A stretch of 59,600 nt of DNA from Dysgonomonas sp. Marseille-P4677 (GTDB lineage: Bacteria > Bacteroidota > Bacteroidia > Bacteroidales > Dysgonomonadaceae), in the NCBI RefSeq assembly GCF_016652235.1, contig NZ_JAEPKU010000010.1, positions 1-59,600 of the forward strand. Reading direction: 5' to 3'. Shown one piece after another: positions 15,339-24,594 of the stretch. Under the pieces are notes generated by a model. That model ran no database searches, had not been told where the DNA came from, and worked only from the letters and a program-made list of their open reading frames with translations. The translations under genes were made by a program, and so were the position numbers. The first letter of the stretch is position 1. Each line of letters begins with the position of its first letter.

Positions 15339-17126
15339 TCACTCCCACCCCGGATTGTTTGGTTTCAAGTTTGGATTTAACTCCATTTGCCTGTATGGAA
15401 GAGAAAAGAGATAATTTTTAGGGCTTGAGAAAACGCGGGAATCGTCAAATATGAGAAAACCTTTATCATCAAACTTTGTAGTTGTTGAAAATACCGCCGG
15501 ATCGTAAGCATAATCTTTGCGAATTCCCTTCATAACTCCTTTTTCCTGACGTTCTGGTGTTTCCGATTTATCTACTCCTAATTCATAGCCTTGTTTCCAT
15601 CTCATAAGATCGTACCAACGATGCCCTTCCATAAATAATTCTACACGACGTTCTCGTTGAAGCTCAGTCTTCAGATCCAATCCGTTGCTTTGCAATTCTG
15701 TAAGAATCATTCTTTTCATACCTACTCTGTCTCTCAGTTTATTGATCGTTTTATCAATAACATCCTGATCTAATGAACCTAAGTTAAACATCGCTTCGGC
15801 ATAATTGAGGAGAATCTCTCCATAACGGATAAAGATTATATCATTGTCATCTTGGTTGTAAAGAGGAACTTTCGATGGCTCACAATATTTACGAATGTAA
15901 TAGCCCGTATAAGTTACTGCACCTTTTCCATCATTATTGAATTTAGGTGACCGGAAGATATTTGTTTTAGATGCGTCTTCGGCAGCATTTGCGATGCCTC
16001 TGCCATCTACCTTACCGTACCATTTGTCGTATCCCGGATATACTATAGATTGTTTTAGTCGAGGATCCCTGTTTACAAATACACTATCGTATGCACTATA
16101 AGCAGGAGTGTATGTACCATTTCCTTTGTACAATTTGGATTTCTCTATCGGCAATCCATCAGTACATAGATAACTATCTATCATAGATTTAGTAGGATTA
16201 AACCTTATAATTTGATCGGGAACCTGCAACTCACGGCTCAAATTGTGTCTGGTTGGAGAAGGTAGATCAAAATTGTATACGTAAGATAATATAGCCTCTT
16301 TATTACTTGCTTTACGAGAGGCCCGCCCTTCGAATGTAAACAAGTCGAAATAGTCCTGATTCGGGCGTCCTGTAGTATATAATCCATGATAAGCATATTC
16401 ACCACCAGGCATAACAGCCTCACATGCGGCTTTTGCTACACTCCATCGATCATTTTGTAATGCTACACGAGATTCCATCGCTTTCGCAGCAGCACCAGAG
16501 ATTCGGCCAAAACTAGTAGTTCCCGGCTCAATATATCGTGGTAGTGTTTTAGCAGCAGCATCTAGTTCTTCTAAAATAAAATCTACAATTTCGGCACGAG
16601 ATGTACGTGCAGCAAACAATCTATCATCTCCCGGAGGCAGAGGTTCTGTAATGAATGGCACATCGCCCCAGAAACATGTAAGATAGTAATAGATAAATGC
16701 TCTTAGGAATCGTACTTCTCCGGCATATTGTTCCAGCTTTTTAGAGTCGACAATACCTTCAGCCCGCTTATAATTCGCTAAAAAGTAATTACAGCGTCTC
16801 ATTTGTTTATATGCATCTTTGTAGCGACTATCTAACGTAGAGAAGTCCGAACCGTATAATCCGCTTCCGACTTGTCTCCATCCGCTAAGAGTATACCATA
16901 AAGCATTATCGCTCAATCCTTCCGAGATATTAATCATCATATCTTTCCCTATCAAAGCCCAATAACAGCCATTTGCCGCATTTTTTACTTGCAACTCTGA
17001 TTCCCAAAAATTAGCATCAGTAAGTTCGTCTAGCGGGGCCTTTTCCAGAAAGTCATCATTACAGGAAAAAAGTATAGATGAAAATACGAGTATAAAGATG
17101 TATGTAATATTCTTTTTCATAGTCAA
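15339..17126 (-). CDS. SusD/RagB-family outer-membrane lipoprotein, PUL 1
   Basis: Surface glycan-binding lid of a SusCD importer, 595 residues. The lipobox SSILFSCNDDFLEKAPLDE has acidic residues after the Cys, as in surface lipoproteins. The helical TPR-like SusD core is recognisable from RFLRAFIYYYLTCFWGDVPF and the C-terminal signature RRVELFMEGHRWYDLMRWK. Start may be the first ATG (17126) or MKKN two codons later. It begins 7 bp after the SusC stop, the canonical SusC-SusD order. Its ligand cannot be read from sequence. Confidence 0.95.
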   Translation of the reverse strand: MTMKKNITYIFILVFSSILFSCNDDFLEKAPLDELTDANFWESELQVKNAANGCYWALIGKDMMINISEGLSDNALWYTLSGWRQVGSGLYGSDFSTLDSRYKDAYKQMRRCNYFLANYKRAEGIVDSKKLEQYAGEVRFLRAFIYYYLTCFWGDVPFITEPLPPGDDRLFAARTSRAEIVDFILEELDAAAKTLPRYIEPGTTSFGRISGAAAKAMESRVALQNDRWSVAKAACEAVMPGGEYAYHGLYTTGRPNQDYFDLFTFEGRASRKASNKEAILSYVYNFDLPSPTRHNLSRELQVPDQIIRFNPTKSMIDSYLCTDGLPIEKSKLYKGNGTYTPAYSAYDSVFVNRDPRLKQSIVYPGYDKWYGKVDGRGIANAAEDASKTNIFRSPKFNNDGKGAVTYTGYYIRKYCEPSKVPLYNQDDNDIIFIRYGEILLNYAEAMFNLGSLDQDVIDKTINKLRDRVGMKRMILTELQSNGLDLKTELQRERRVELFMEGHRWYDLMRWKQGYELGVDKSETPERQEKGVMKGIRKDYAYDPAVFSTTTKFDDKGFLIFDDSRVFSSPKNYLFSLPYRQMELNPNLKPNNPGWE

Positions 17127-17133
17127 ATTAGTT

Positions 17134-20100
17134 TTAATGAAGACTTATATTTACACCAAATACGAAAGTTTTTATCTGTGGATAATTACCACCTCCCTGA
17201 ATAGGTGTTTCGGGATCACAAGTTGAAAAATAATCGGAGATTGTAAACAGGTTATCTGCCGAGACATAAAAACGACATTTATCTATCCTCATGTGTCTTG
17301 TCCACTTAGCCGGTAATGTATAACCTAGCTGTATATTTTTCATCCTCAGGTATGATGCGTCTTCGATCCAAAATGTAGAGAAACGTTGGTTATAACTTTG
17401 ATTGTACGTGAAACGAGGATATTTTGCATTCGGATTTGGGTTAGATGCCTGATAGCGATCTACGTGGAAGGTCTGAGGATATGTTGATTGATCGGTAAAT
17501 GCATGACGCGCAGGTCCGTAAATGTATCCGTCCACTTTCCCTACTCCTTGAAGTAAGAAACTGAAATCTATCCCCTTATATTCTATATCTCCTTTTAGGC
17601 TAAATGTATAGCGAGGGAGGGAGCTTCCAACTACTTTCCTGTCGTTATCCAAATCAATAGCACCATCATCGTTAAAATCTTTATACTTTATATCTCCAGG
17701 CTGCACTAAACCAGCATCACCAGACATAATAGGAAACTTAGGATTCATGTATTTACCCTTTGTCGCATCATAATATTCAAAATCGGTAGGCATAGCTATA
17801 CCATCAGCCACTAAACCATAAAAAGCGTCATATGTATCCCCTTGCCTGGTTATAGTATATGTTCCGATTTTTTGCGATTCCCATTTTGTTATTTTATTTT
17901 TCACATCGGCCAAAGTAAATCTTACTCCATAGTTGAGATCGGAACCTACTTTATCTCTCCAGTCTAGCTGTATCTCCCATCCTTTATTTTCCATTTCGCC
18001 GCCATTTTCATCCATGTCTTTAAGGAATCCACCTACAGCAGGCTGCTCTCGAGTATACATTATCCTTTTTGTTTTTCTAAGATAGTAATCGCCTGAAAAA
18101 GAGAGTTTATTGTTCAATATATTAATATCCAATCCAATATTGGTAGTATGCACCATTTCCCACAACAATAGAGGGTTTCCTATATAAGTTTCGGCATATC
18201 CATCATTTGCAACTGCTCCTAAAGCAGGTACTGACACATAACCTATACGAGAAATATAAGGGTAAAGATCCGAGCCTGTAGAATATTGATTCCCAAGTAT
18301 ACCCCATGATCCACGCAATTTTAATTGATCTAAGAAAGTCTTGAAGTTTTCCATGAAATCTTCTTCAGAAATGCGCCATCCGGCAGAGAAAGAAGGGAAC
18401 CATTCTCCTCGGTAACTTTTATCGAAGCGGGACGTTAAATCGTAGCGAAGATTAGCTTCCAATAGATATTTACTTTTATAATCATAATTTAAACGCCCGA
18501 AACCTGAACGCATAGACCAATGGCTAGCAGCGGATGAATTTGCCTGAGTATCAGCTGATCCAAACTCTAGTACCGGATCTTTTTCTGTTATCAGATTTTT
18601 TCTCGAAGCATTAAACTGATCACTTCTTTGCCATTCTTGCTGATAACCGAACATTGTGTGGAAACTATGCTCTTTAATTTTCAGATTATAGTCTGTCTGA
18701 ATAAATAAGTTTTGGCTAAGAGTCCTGTAATCCCTGTTTTCTATAGAGTTTGGTGTGTTAGTTGTGTACCATATTTCGTCCGTGTCCGGATAATAGAAAT
18801 TGATAGTTTTACTAAGAAGATTTCTGAAACTATTAGATTGGCGAGTTATATAATTCGCTGAAGCCGTCCAATCTTTCATTATAGTCGCTTGCAACGTAAA
18901 ATTACCGGTAAACTCGTTCGATCTAAAATTTTGACCGCCACCGTCGGTTAGATAAGCAACCTGGTTACTTTGTCCCCCTCCGTATCCCCATTTTCCGTCA
19001 GTAAAGCGAACCGGTACTAATGGACGGGTTCTCATTGCATTGTATAAAGATCCGGCAGTTAGGTCAAAAGAAGCATTAGGTGCTGTGAAATTTCTTTCGA
19101 TATATCCCATATTAGCTGTAATATTGAATATATCCGCTACTTTTGTACTTAGTTTCAAACGGACATTATGTCTTTGTGAGCTGGTAGACTCTCCTACTGT
19201 TAAACCTTTCTGATCAAGATATCCATATGATATAAGATATCCCATATTTTTTGCTTTACCGTCTACACTTGCATTAAAGTTATATTGCGGTGCAGACGAT
19301 TTAAATACAGCATCTATCCAATCAGTGTTAGCATAATAATTAGGATCTGAACCGTCAATAACCTTTTGTATATCCGCAGCCGTATAGTTCTGATTTCCGC
19401 CAACATTTGCCTGGGCCTCATTTTCCCAAGCCATAAAAGTAGGGCTATCAGCCATTTTTGGCATTTTAGTTGGTTTTTGTACTCCTACATAAGAATGGAT
19501 ACTGATTTGAGGAGCGCGTTCGCTACCTTTCACACTTTTAGTAGTTATCAATATTACCCCATTTGCTGCACGATTTCCATATATTGCCGCTGAGGCAGCA
19601 TCTTTCAATACAGAAATGCTTTCTATATCATTTGGATTGATAATATTCATATCACCTTCCGCCCCATCAATTAACACTAATGGACTATTATTAGATACAG
19701 ACCCAATACCCCTTATTTGTATTGAAGCATTAGACTGTCCAGGTAAACCTCCATTTGCACTTGCCGTAACCGTCATTCCGGGTACTAACCCCTGCAAACC
19801 AGTAGAAACATTGGTTATCGGACGCTTATTCAGTTCATCCGGAGTAATTACAGCTACAGAACCCGTCAGGTTGATTTTCTTTTGTGTCCCATATCCGACT
19901 ACAACAATTTCGTCCAAAAGTTTATCCAACGGTTGTAATACGATATTAAGTTCGGACTCATTCTTTATTTTTATAGCCTCTGTTTGATAACTCACATAAG
20001 AAACTTCCAAAACTTCTCCGATAGATGCTTCAATAGAGAATTTCCCATCGATATCCGTTAAAGTGGCTATGCTTGTTCCTACTATTTTTACCGTAGCTCC

Positions 20101-20493
20101 AATCAAAGGTTCTCCCTCATTATCAGAGACAGTACCCTTCATCATTACTTTTTTGTTAGAAGCAGGAACCTGTTGTGACTGAGGCTTTAAAATTATTTGT
20201 TTGTTCAATATTTCGAAAGAAATACTTTTTCCTTCAAATGCTTTTTGCAAAATAGCAGGTACTGTTTCATTGCTAAAATTTACAGTAACGTGCTGGTTCA
20301 TATTAATCGATGAATTAAAAACAAAAGTATAACTTGTTTTCTTTTCTATCTGAGCCGTAAGCTCTTTAAGTGTCATCTCTCCGGTGATACTAATTTTTGA
20401 TAAGGTTTGATTTGTATTTGCTATTGAAGGTAACGAATAAAGAGAAAACACGAAAAAAGACAAAATTGCGATAAATCTGGTCGTTTTTATCAT
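17134..20493 (-). CDS. SusC/RagA TonB-dependent transporter with STN domain, PUL 1
   Basis: Outer-membrane oligosaccharide importer, 1119 residues. In order: signal peptide, STN domain (about 28-105), carboxypeptidase-regulatory-like domain (about 117-195, GTVSDNEGEPLIGATVKI), TonB/plug region with VVGYGTQKKINLTGSVAV, then the beta-barrel ending VFGVNISLH. An STN domain in a SusC typically contacts the periplasmic part of a FecR anti-sigma factor, and an ECF-sigma/FecR pair lies immediately upstream, so this transporter probably senses its own substrate. A 12-bp hairpin separates it from fecR. Confidence 0.96.
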   Translation of the reverse strand: MIKTTRFIAILSFFVFSLYSLPSIANTNQTLSKISITGEMTLKELTAQIEKKTSYTFVFNSSINMNQHVTVNFSNETVPAILQKAFEGKSISFEILNKQIILKPQSQQVPASNKKVMMKGTVSDNEGEPLIGATVKIVGTSIATLTDIDGKFSIEASIGEVLEVSYVSYQTEAIKIKNESELNIVLQPLDKLLDEIVVVGYGTQKKINLTGSVAVITPDELNKRPITNVSTGLQGLVPGMTVTASANGGLPGQSNASIQIRGIGSVSNNSPLVLIDGAEGDMNIINPNDIESISVLKDAASAAIYGNRAANGVILITTKSVKGSERAPQISIHSYVGVQKPTKMPKMADSPTFMAWENEAQANVGGNQNYTAADIQKVIDGSDPNYYANTDWIDAVFKSSAPQYNFNASVDGKAKNMGYLISYGYLDQKGLTVGESTSSQRHNVRLKLSTKVADIFNITANMGYIERNFTAPNASFDLTAGSLYNAMRTRPLVPVRFTDGKWGYGGGQSNQVAYLTDGGGQNFRSNEFTGNFTLQATIMKDWTASANYITRQSNSFRNLLSKTINFYYPDTDEIWYTTNTPNSIENRDYRTLSQNLFIQTDYNLKIKEHSFHTMFGYQQEWQRSDQFNASRKNLITEKDPVLEFGSADTQANSSAASHWSMRSGFGRLNYDYKSKYLLEANLRYDLTSRFDKSYRGEWFPSFSAGWRISEEDFMENFKTFLDQLKLRGSWGILGNQYSTGSDLYPYISRIGYVSVPALGAVANDGYAETYIGNPLLLWEMVHTTNIGLDINILNNKLSFSGDYYLRKTKRIMYTREQPAVGGFLKDMDENGGEMENKGWEIQLDWRDKVGSDLNYGVRFTLADVKNKITKWESQKIGTYTITRQGDTYDAFYGLVADGIAMPTDFEYYDATKGKYMNPKFPIMSGDAGLVQPGDIKYKDFNDDGAIDLDNDRKVVGSSLPRYTFSLKGDIEYKGIDFSFLLQGVGKVDGYIYGPARHAFTDQSTYPQTFHVDRYQASNPNPNAKYPRFTYNQSYNQRFSTFWIEDASYLRMKNIQLGYTLPAKWTRHMRIDKCRFYVSADNLFTISDYFSTCDPETPIQGGGNYPQIKTFVFGVNISLH

Positions 20494-20562
20494 AGTTTAG
20501 ATTGTTAAATTTTTGAATAAACCATTATCTTTGCAACAGACAATTAAGATAATAACCTACTA

Positions 20563-20580
20563 CTAAGAATAAATTCTTAG
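20563..20580. repeat. Small inverted repeat upstream of SusC
   Basis: Arms CTAAGAAT and ATTCTTAG with a 2-nt spacer, about 70 bp upstream of the PUL 1 SusC start. It could be an operator or leader hairpin; function unknown. Confidence 0.35.
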
Positions 20581-20620
20581 TAACTCACACCAGGTATTAT
20601 AATCGAATTGTTGCTTGATT

Positions 20621-20650
20621 CGGGTTGAGAAACCCCAATTTCTCAACCCG
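20621..20650. terminator. 12-bp hairpin between fecR and susC
   Basis: Perfect inverted repeat, arms 20621-20632 and 20639-20650 with a 6-nt loop, 10 bp past the FecR stop. A T-run follows it only on the plus strand, where no gene ends. On the minus strand it may act as a weak terminator or RNA-stabilising stem that separates the sigma/FecR transcript from the high-level susCD transcript. Confidence 0.5.
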
Positions 20651-20660
20651 TTTTTCCGCT

Positions 20661-21704
20661 CTATTTATATTTGATAGTCACCTCCTCTCCCTTTATTTGG
20701 TAATTTATTGGTGTTATTCTATTGATCAGTTCAAGAATCTCTGTCAATGATTCTGTTTTTATAGTTAACCAATAGTTTTCATGCGACATCTGTCCCTCTA
20801 TAGTAATCTTAACACCGTACCAACGCTCCATTTTGGATATAACTACCGGCATTGGATCGTTTATAATCTTGAGTTGTCCATGTCTCCATATACCATCTAT
20901 TTCCGGATCGCAGATTTTCAGTTTAAAACTATTATCATCTTTGTTTATAACGATCTTTTCATTAGGCTTTAAAACACCGAATACTTTATCATTTATCTTA
21001 CCTACCGAAACACGTCCATTTATAACAGAAACTGAAATCTCTTTATCACCTCGATAAGCTTCAACATCGAACGAAGTACCTAATACACTTACCTCTATAT
21101 CATTTATCGATATCTTAAAGTTTAGGTTTTCATTCCTTGTCACATCGAAGAAAGCTTCTCCTTCCATTTCTATATTCCGGTTATCAACTCCATAATCGGT
21201 ATTATAAGTTATTTTTGTGCCTGAATTTAACCATACTAATGTTCCATCAGGTAAGAAGAGTTTTGTCTTCTGCCCTGGAGGTGATTCCACTGTTACTTCC
21301 TTTTGTGCGGGTGTTATCGATTTTATGTGAAATAGAGAAAAAGAAAAGCCTGTAATTAAAGCAATAGTTGCTGCAATAGCAGCCACTTTTAAAAGTGTTT
21401 TTCTACTATATGATTTATCTATAACCCTATCTGTTTGTGTATCTTCTTCGTATCTGTTATTAGATGATAATTCTATTCTTTCTCTAAAAAGATTGAATGC
21501 CCTATCCTTATCAAACTTTTGACTCTCCTTAATATATTCAATAGAATGATATATCTTTTCTATTTCTTCAAAATAGGAAACATGAAGCTCCGACTCCGAT
21601 AGCCAGAGTTGTAATTCATCATTATCTCTTGCCGAAATAGTTCCTTCAAGAAAATCGATTATAAGAGTGAGCTTATGTTCGTCTATATCGCGATATTTTT
21701 CCAT
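20661..21704 (-). CDS. FecR-family anti-sigma factor
   Basis: Inner-membrane anti-sigma factor of 347 residues. The cytoplasmic N-terminus (about 1-100) would hold the sigma factor; one membrane segment lies at about 105-125 (VAAIAATIALITGFSFSLF). The periplasmic FecR domain contains ESPPGQKTKLFLPDGTLVW and MEGEAFFDVTRN, and the C-terminal DUF4974/STN-like domain (about 278-347) begins at NDPMPVVISKMERWYG. It follows the sigma gene by 51 bp and precedes a SusC with an STN domain, the known trans-envelope signalling arrangement. It should release the sigma factor when the SusC binds substrate. Confidence 0.94.
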   Translation of the reverse strand: MEKYRDIDEHKLTLIIDFLEGTISARDNDELQLWLSESELHVSYFEEIEKIYHSIEYIKESQKFDKDRAFNLFRERIELSSNNRYEEDTQTDRVIDKSYSRKTLLKVAAIAATIALITGFSFSLFHIKSITPAQKEVTVESPPGQKTKLFLPDGTLVWLNSGTKITYNTDYGVDNRNIEMEGEAFFDVTRNENLNFKISINDIEVSVLGTSFDVEAYRGDKEISVSVINGRVSVGKINDKVFGVLKPNEKIVINKDDNSFKLKICDPEIDGIWRHGQLKIINDPMPVVISKMERWYGVKITIEGQMSHENYWLTIKTESLTEILELINRITPINYQIKGEEVTIKYK

Positions 21705-21755
21705 TTATAATGTTGCTTATATAATTAAGACAAACCAAAATGGAAAAAGGGTAAA

Positions 21756-22364
21756 TCAAAACAGATCTTTTTTTAATAAAATAAACAAGAAAGGGATTAA
21801 CACATTTATATAATCTTTTAAATCGTTTCGCAAACGCGACAAAGCAACTTTCATATGATACTTTACAGTATCGACAGATACATCAAGCGTTCCTGCTATT
21901 TCTTGGTACTTCATATCAGAAAATCGACTTAACTCAAATATCCTTCGGGTTAAGTCGGGCATCTTGGCAAGACTATCTTTAATCTTCAAATCAAGCTCTC
22001 TTTCTATTAGTTTTGTCAATGGAGTGTTATCCAGATAAGTCAATACATCTGTGTTTTTCTCTATTGCCGATTGAAGTTCTGATTTTATGGATTCAAATTT
22101 TTTCTCCCTGACCAAATAGTTTATCGATGTATTTTTAACGGCACTCATCAGATAACCACGTAAAGTACTGTTTATCGTCAAACTTTCATGTTTAGACCAA
22201 ATAGAGAAAATGACATCTCCTACAATCATTTCCGCAATATAAATGTCCTTCACATACTGATAAGCATATGTGCATAAAGCCTGATAGTGATAATCATATA
22301 TATATTTATATGCATCTTCCTTTCCGGCCATTAAGTCTTTTATCAGATCTTGCTCCTTATCCAT
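21756..22364 (-). CDS. ECF-type RNA polymerase sigma factor
   Basis: Sigma-70 family, extracytoplasmic-function type, 202 residues. Region 2 covers roughly residues 10-90. Region 4 has a helix-turn-helix with YQEIAGTLDVSVDTVKYHMK followed by ALSRLRNDLKDYI. The hydrophobic C-terminal tail (VLIPFLFILL) is common in Bacteroidetes ECF factors. Together with the downstream FecR gene it forms the regulatory head of PUL 1 and should activate the susC operon. It is transcribed divergently from the DUF6377-type regulator of PUL 2. Confidence 0.94.
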   Translation of the reverse strand: MDKEQDLIKDLMAGKEDAYKYIYDYHYQALCTYAYQYVKDIYIAEMIVGDVIFSIWSKHESLTINSTLRGYLMSAVKNTSINYLVREKKFESIKSELQSAIEKNTDVLTYLDNTPLTKLIERELDLKIKDSLAKMPDLTRRIFELSRFSDMKYQEIAGTLDVSVDTVKYHMKVALSRLRNDLKDYINVLIPFLFILLKKDLF

Positions 22365-22710
22365 GATGCAAAATATCTTTTGCCCTTAGCTTGTTATAGT
22401 TTTTTTTTACAAAAGAGACTGATAGTGCATTTATCTTTTTATCTTATCGTCCCAAATTTAGTTTTTTTTATTCAATACAGAAACTTTACATTTATCTTTA
22501 ACGTGATAAGTTCATCTCTGCTTTTGTAGGAATCAGACAAACTCCATATATAAATAATTAATTGAAACAGATTAGCAATAGTCTGTATAACTTAGATATA
22601 AAAAAGCCTTTTGTATACCCTTAAACTAGAAAAACTTAGTTCATTATAATGATTAATTTGATTATTTTTGTGTAAGTTTTTCATCTATCTCTATTTATAG
22701 CCTATACGTA
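22365..22710. other. Intergenic region between divergent PUL regulators
   Basis: 346 bp of very AT-rich DNA separating the minus-strand sigma gene and the plus-strand DUF6377-type regulator. It holds the promoter candidate at 22663-22670. I see no RNA gene, long inverted repeat or coding signal. Confidence 0.6.
22663..22670 (+). promoter_or_regulatory. Candidate -7 promoter box of the PUL 2 regulator
   Basis: TATTTTTG matches the Bacteroidetes -7 consensus TAnnTTTG and lies about 40 bp before the ATG of the regulator gene. No convincing TTTG box is found 19-21 bp upstream. Confidence 0.45.
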
Positions 22711-24336
22711 ATGAAAAAGATATTACTTCTCTTGTTTTGTTTTATATATAATATATCAGGAAATCTATATTCTAAAAATGAGATCGATTCTCTTCTAAAA
22801 GTTTTGGATAAAACTATTTCGGAACGACCTATGTATATAGAAAAGAAAATCTTTAGAATAGATAGTTTGAAATCAAAGTTAAAGAACCACCTTTCGTTAC
22901 TGGAAACATTCCGAATAAATGAAAATATCATTTCTGAATATGAATCTTTTTCATGTGATTCTGCTGTTACATATATTGATAAAAATATAGATATTGCAGA
23001 TAAATTAAACAATAATGAGCTCTTATATCAAAGTAAATTACAATACTCTTTCGTATTGTGCTTATCAGGTGCATTTACCCAAGCATTAGAAGTTTTAAAT
23101 AGTATAGAATTTGAGAAATTGCCTACGCATTTAAAAATTATGTACTGCTGGACATACATACGATACTATGAAAATCTTATAAAATATACCGATGATACAA
23201 AGTATGAAAGTAAATACCTGTCCGAAAAAATGCATTATAGAGATATTATCATATCATTTCTTGATAAAGGAACTGATATATACCTAAAAGAAGAAGCATT
23301 TAAATTTCAGGATGAAGGACGATATGAAGAAGCTTGTGAAATATTGACCGAAATATTCTCGAAACAAGAACCTTATACTCATAGTTATGCAATGTCTGCC
23401 ATGAGTCTGGCCTTGGTATATAAACACCTTAATGAAAATGTTTTGACGGAGAAATATCTTATTCTTGCTGCCATAACAGATACTAGGCTTGCAGTAAAAG
23501 AAAACGAAGCGCTTCTGGCATTAGCTATTAATCTTTATAGTAAAGGCGATGTTAATAGATCATACAATTATATCAGAGCGGCGCTTGACGATGCAAACTT
23601 TTATAATTCCCGTTTTAAAAATACAGTAATCGCAAGAGTCCAACCTATTATCGAAGATACATATCTGAATAGAATAGAACAGCAAAGACAAAACCTCCGA
23701 CTATATGCAATACTCATAAGTCTGTTTGTTGTAGTATTAGTAATCGCTTTAGGTTTCATCTATAAGCAAATAAAAACAGTATCGAGAGCCCGAAAAAAAC
23801 TCAAGGATATGAATGAAAAACTAGCCACTATAAACCAAAAACTAGATGAAGCAAATCTCATCAAAGAAAAATATATTGGCTATTTTATGAACCAATGCGC
23901 TGTCTATATTGATAAATTAGATGATTATAGAAAAAATGTAAATAGAAAGTTGAAAGCAGGTCAAGTAGATGACTTGTACAAGCTAACCTCTTCTACTCGC
24001 AATATAGAAAAAGATGTTGAAGAATTATATAAAACATTCGACCAGGCATTTTTTAAAATATACCCTAATTTTGTAGAAGAATTTAATGCTTTACTAAAAA
24101 AAGAGGCACATTACAAACTGGAAAAAGAACAACTGAATATCGAACTTCGTATTTTTGCTCTTATCCGTTTAGGTATTACCGATGTCAATCAAATTGCTGT
24201 ATTTCTACGTTATTCTATTCAAACTATCTATAACTATAAAAGTAAAGTGAAAGGAAAGGCAATAATTGAAAGTGAAAATTTTGAAGAAGAAGTAAAGAAA
24301 ATAGGCACTTTTTCCGATACAAACCATTCCATATAG
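22711..24336 (+). CDS. DUF6377-type membrane transcriptional regulator
   Basis: 541-residue one-component regulator. Signal peptide (1-21), a periplasmic helical region resembling TPR repeats (about 25-325), a membrane segment (about 331-352, AILISLFVVVLVIALGFIY), a coiled coil, then a cytoplasmic region that ends in a helix-turn-helix: LGITDVNQIAVFLRYSIQT followed by IYNYKSKVKGKA. This architecture matches Bacteroidetes DUF6377 proteins found beside PULs. It would sense a sugar in the periplasm and control the mannoside genes that follow on the same strand. The family assignment is from memory of the architecture. Confidence 0.8.
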   Translation: MKKILLLLFCFIYNISGNLYSKNEIDSLLKVLDKTISERPMYIEKKIFRIDSLKSKLKNHLSLLETFRINENIISEYESFSCDSAVTYIDKNIDIADKLNNNELLYQSKLQYSFVLCLSGAFTQALEVLNSIEFEKLPTHLKIMYCWTYIRYYENLIKYTDDTKYESKYLSEKMHYRDIIISFLDKGTDIYLKEEAFKFQDEGRYEEACEILTEIFSKQEPYTHSYAMSAMSLALVYKHLNENVLTEKYLILAAITDTRLAVKENEALLALAINLYSKGDVNRSYNYIRAALDDANFYNSRFKNTVIARVQPIIEDTYLNRIEQQRQNLRLYAILISLFVVVLVIALGFIYKQIKTVSRARKKLKDMNEKLATINQKLDEANLIKEKYIGYFMNQCAVYIDKLDDYRKNVNRKLKAGQVDDLYKLTSSTRNIEKDVEELYKTFDQAFFKIYPNFVEEFNALLKKEAHYKLEKEQLNIELRIFALIRLGITDVNQIAVFLRYSIQTIYNYKSKVKGKAIIESENFEEEVKKIGTFSDTNHSI

Positions 24337-24420
24337 TTTACCAAAACGCAAAATAGACTCAGATATAAAACCCTGTATATATTACACTTAATCAAGATAA
24401 CGCTATAAAATAGTTTACTC

Positions 24421-24452
24421 AAGAGCTTACTACCATCCGGCAGTGAGCTCTT
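24421..24452 (+). terminator. Probable terminator after the PUL 2 regulator
   Basis: Stem 24421-24431 with 24442-24452 (10 of 11 pairs, 10-nt loop), followed by a T-rich stretch. It is 85 bp past the regulator stop and before the promoter candidate of the SGNH gene. Confidence 0.6.
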
Positions 24453-24460
24453 TCAGTTTA

Positions 24461-24477
24461 TATATTTGTATACAAAT
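24461..24477 (+). promoter_or_regulatory. Candidate -7 box overlapping a 14-bp palindrome
   Basis: TATATTTG (24461-24468) matches the TAnnTTTG consensus and overlaps the perfect palindrome ATTTGTATACAAAT (24464-24477). The SGNH start is about 120 bp downstream. A regulator bound at the palindrome would cover the -7 region and the predicted transcription start. Confidence 0.45.
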
Positions 24478-24499
24478 TATTTTAAGGCCTTTTTAGGAA

Positions 24500-24532
24500 T
24501 ATACAGTATAAATTTACCGGTATCACTGTATA
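24500..24532. promoter_or_regulatory. Nested inverted repeats in the PUL 2 leader, possible operator
   Basis: Outer arms TATACAGT (24500-24507) and ACTGTATA (24525-24532) enclose an inner palindrome TACCGGTA (24515-24522). The dyad sits in the leader of the SGNH-GH38-GH92 genes. It could be a protein-binding site or an RNA stem. Confidence 0.4.
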
Positions 24533-24594
24533 ATAAAGGAAGGTCTCTGGAATAATTTAAAAGAATATAGCTAAGAATCTTTTTTTAATACAAA

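Noticed and set aside
20526-20533. TATCTTTG promoter-like box on the plus strand before SusC
   Set aside because: It points away from SusC towards the antisense of fecR, with no plus-strand gene to read.
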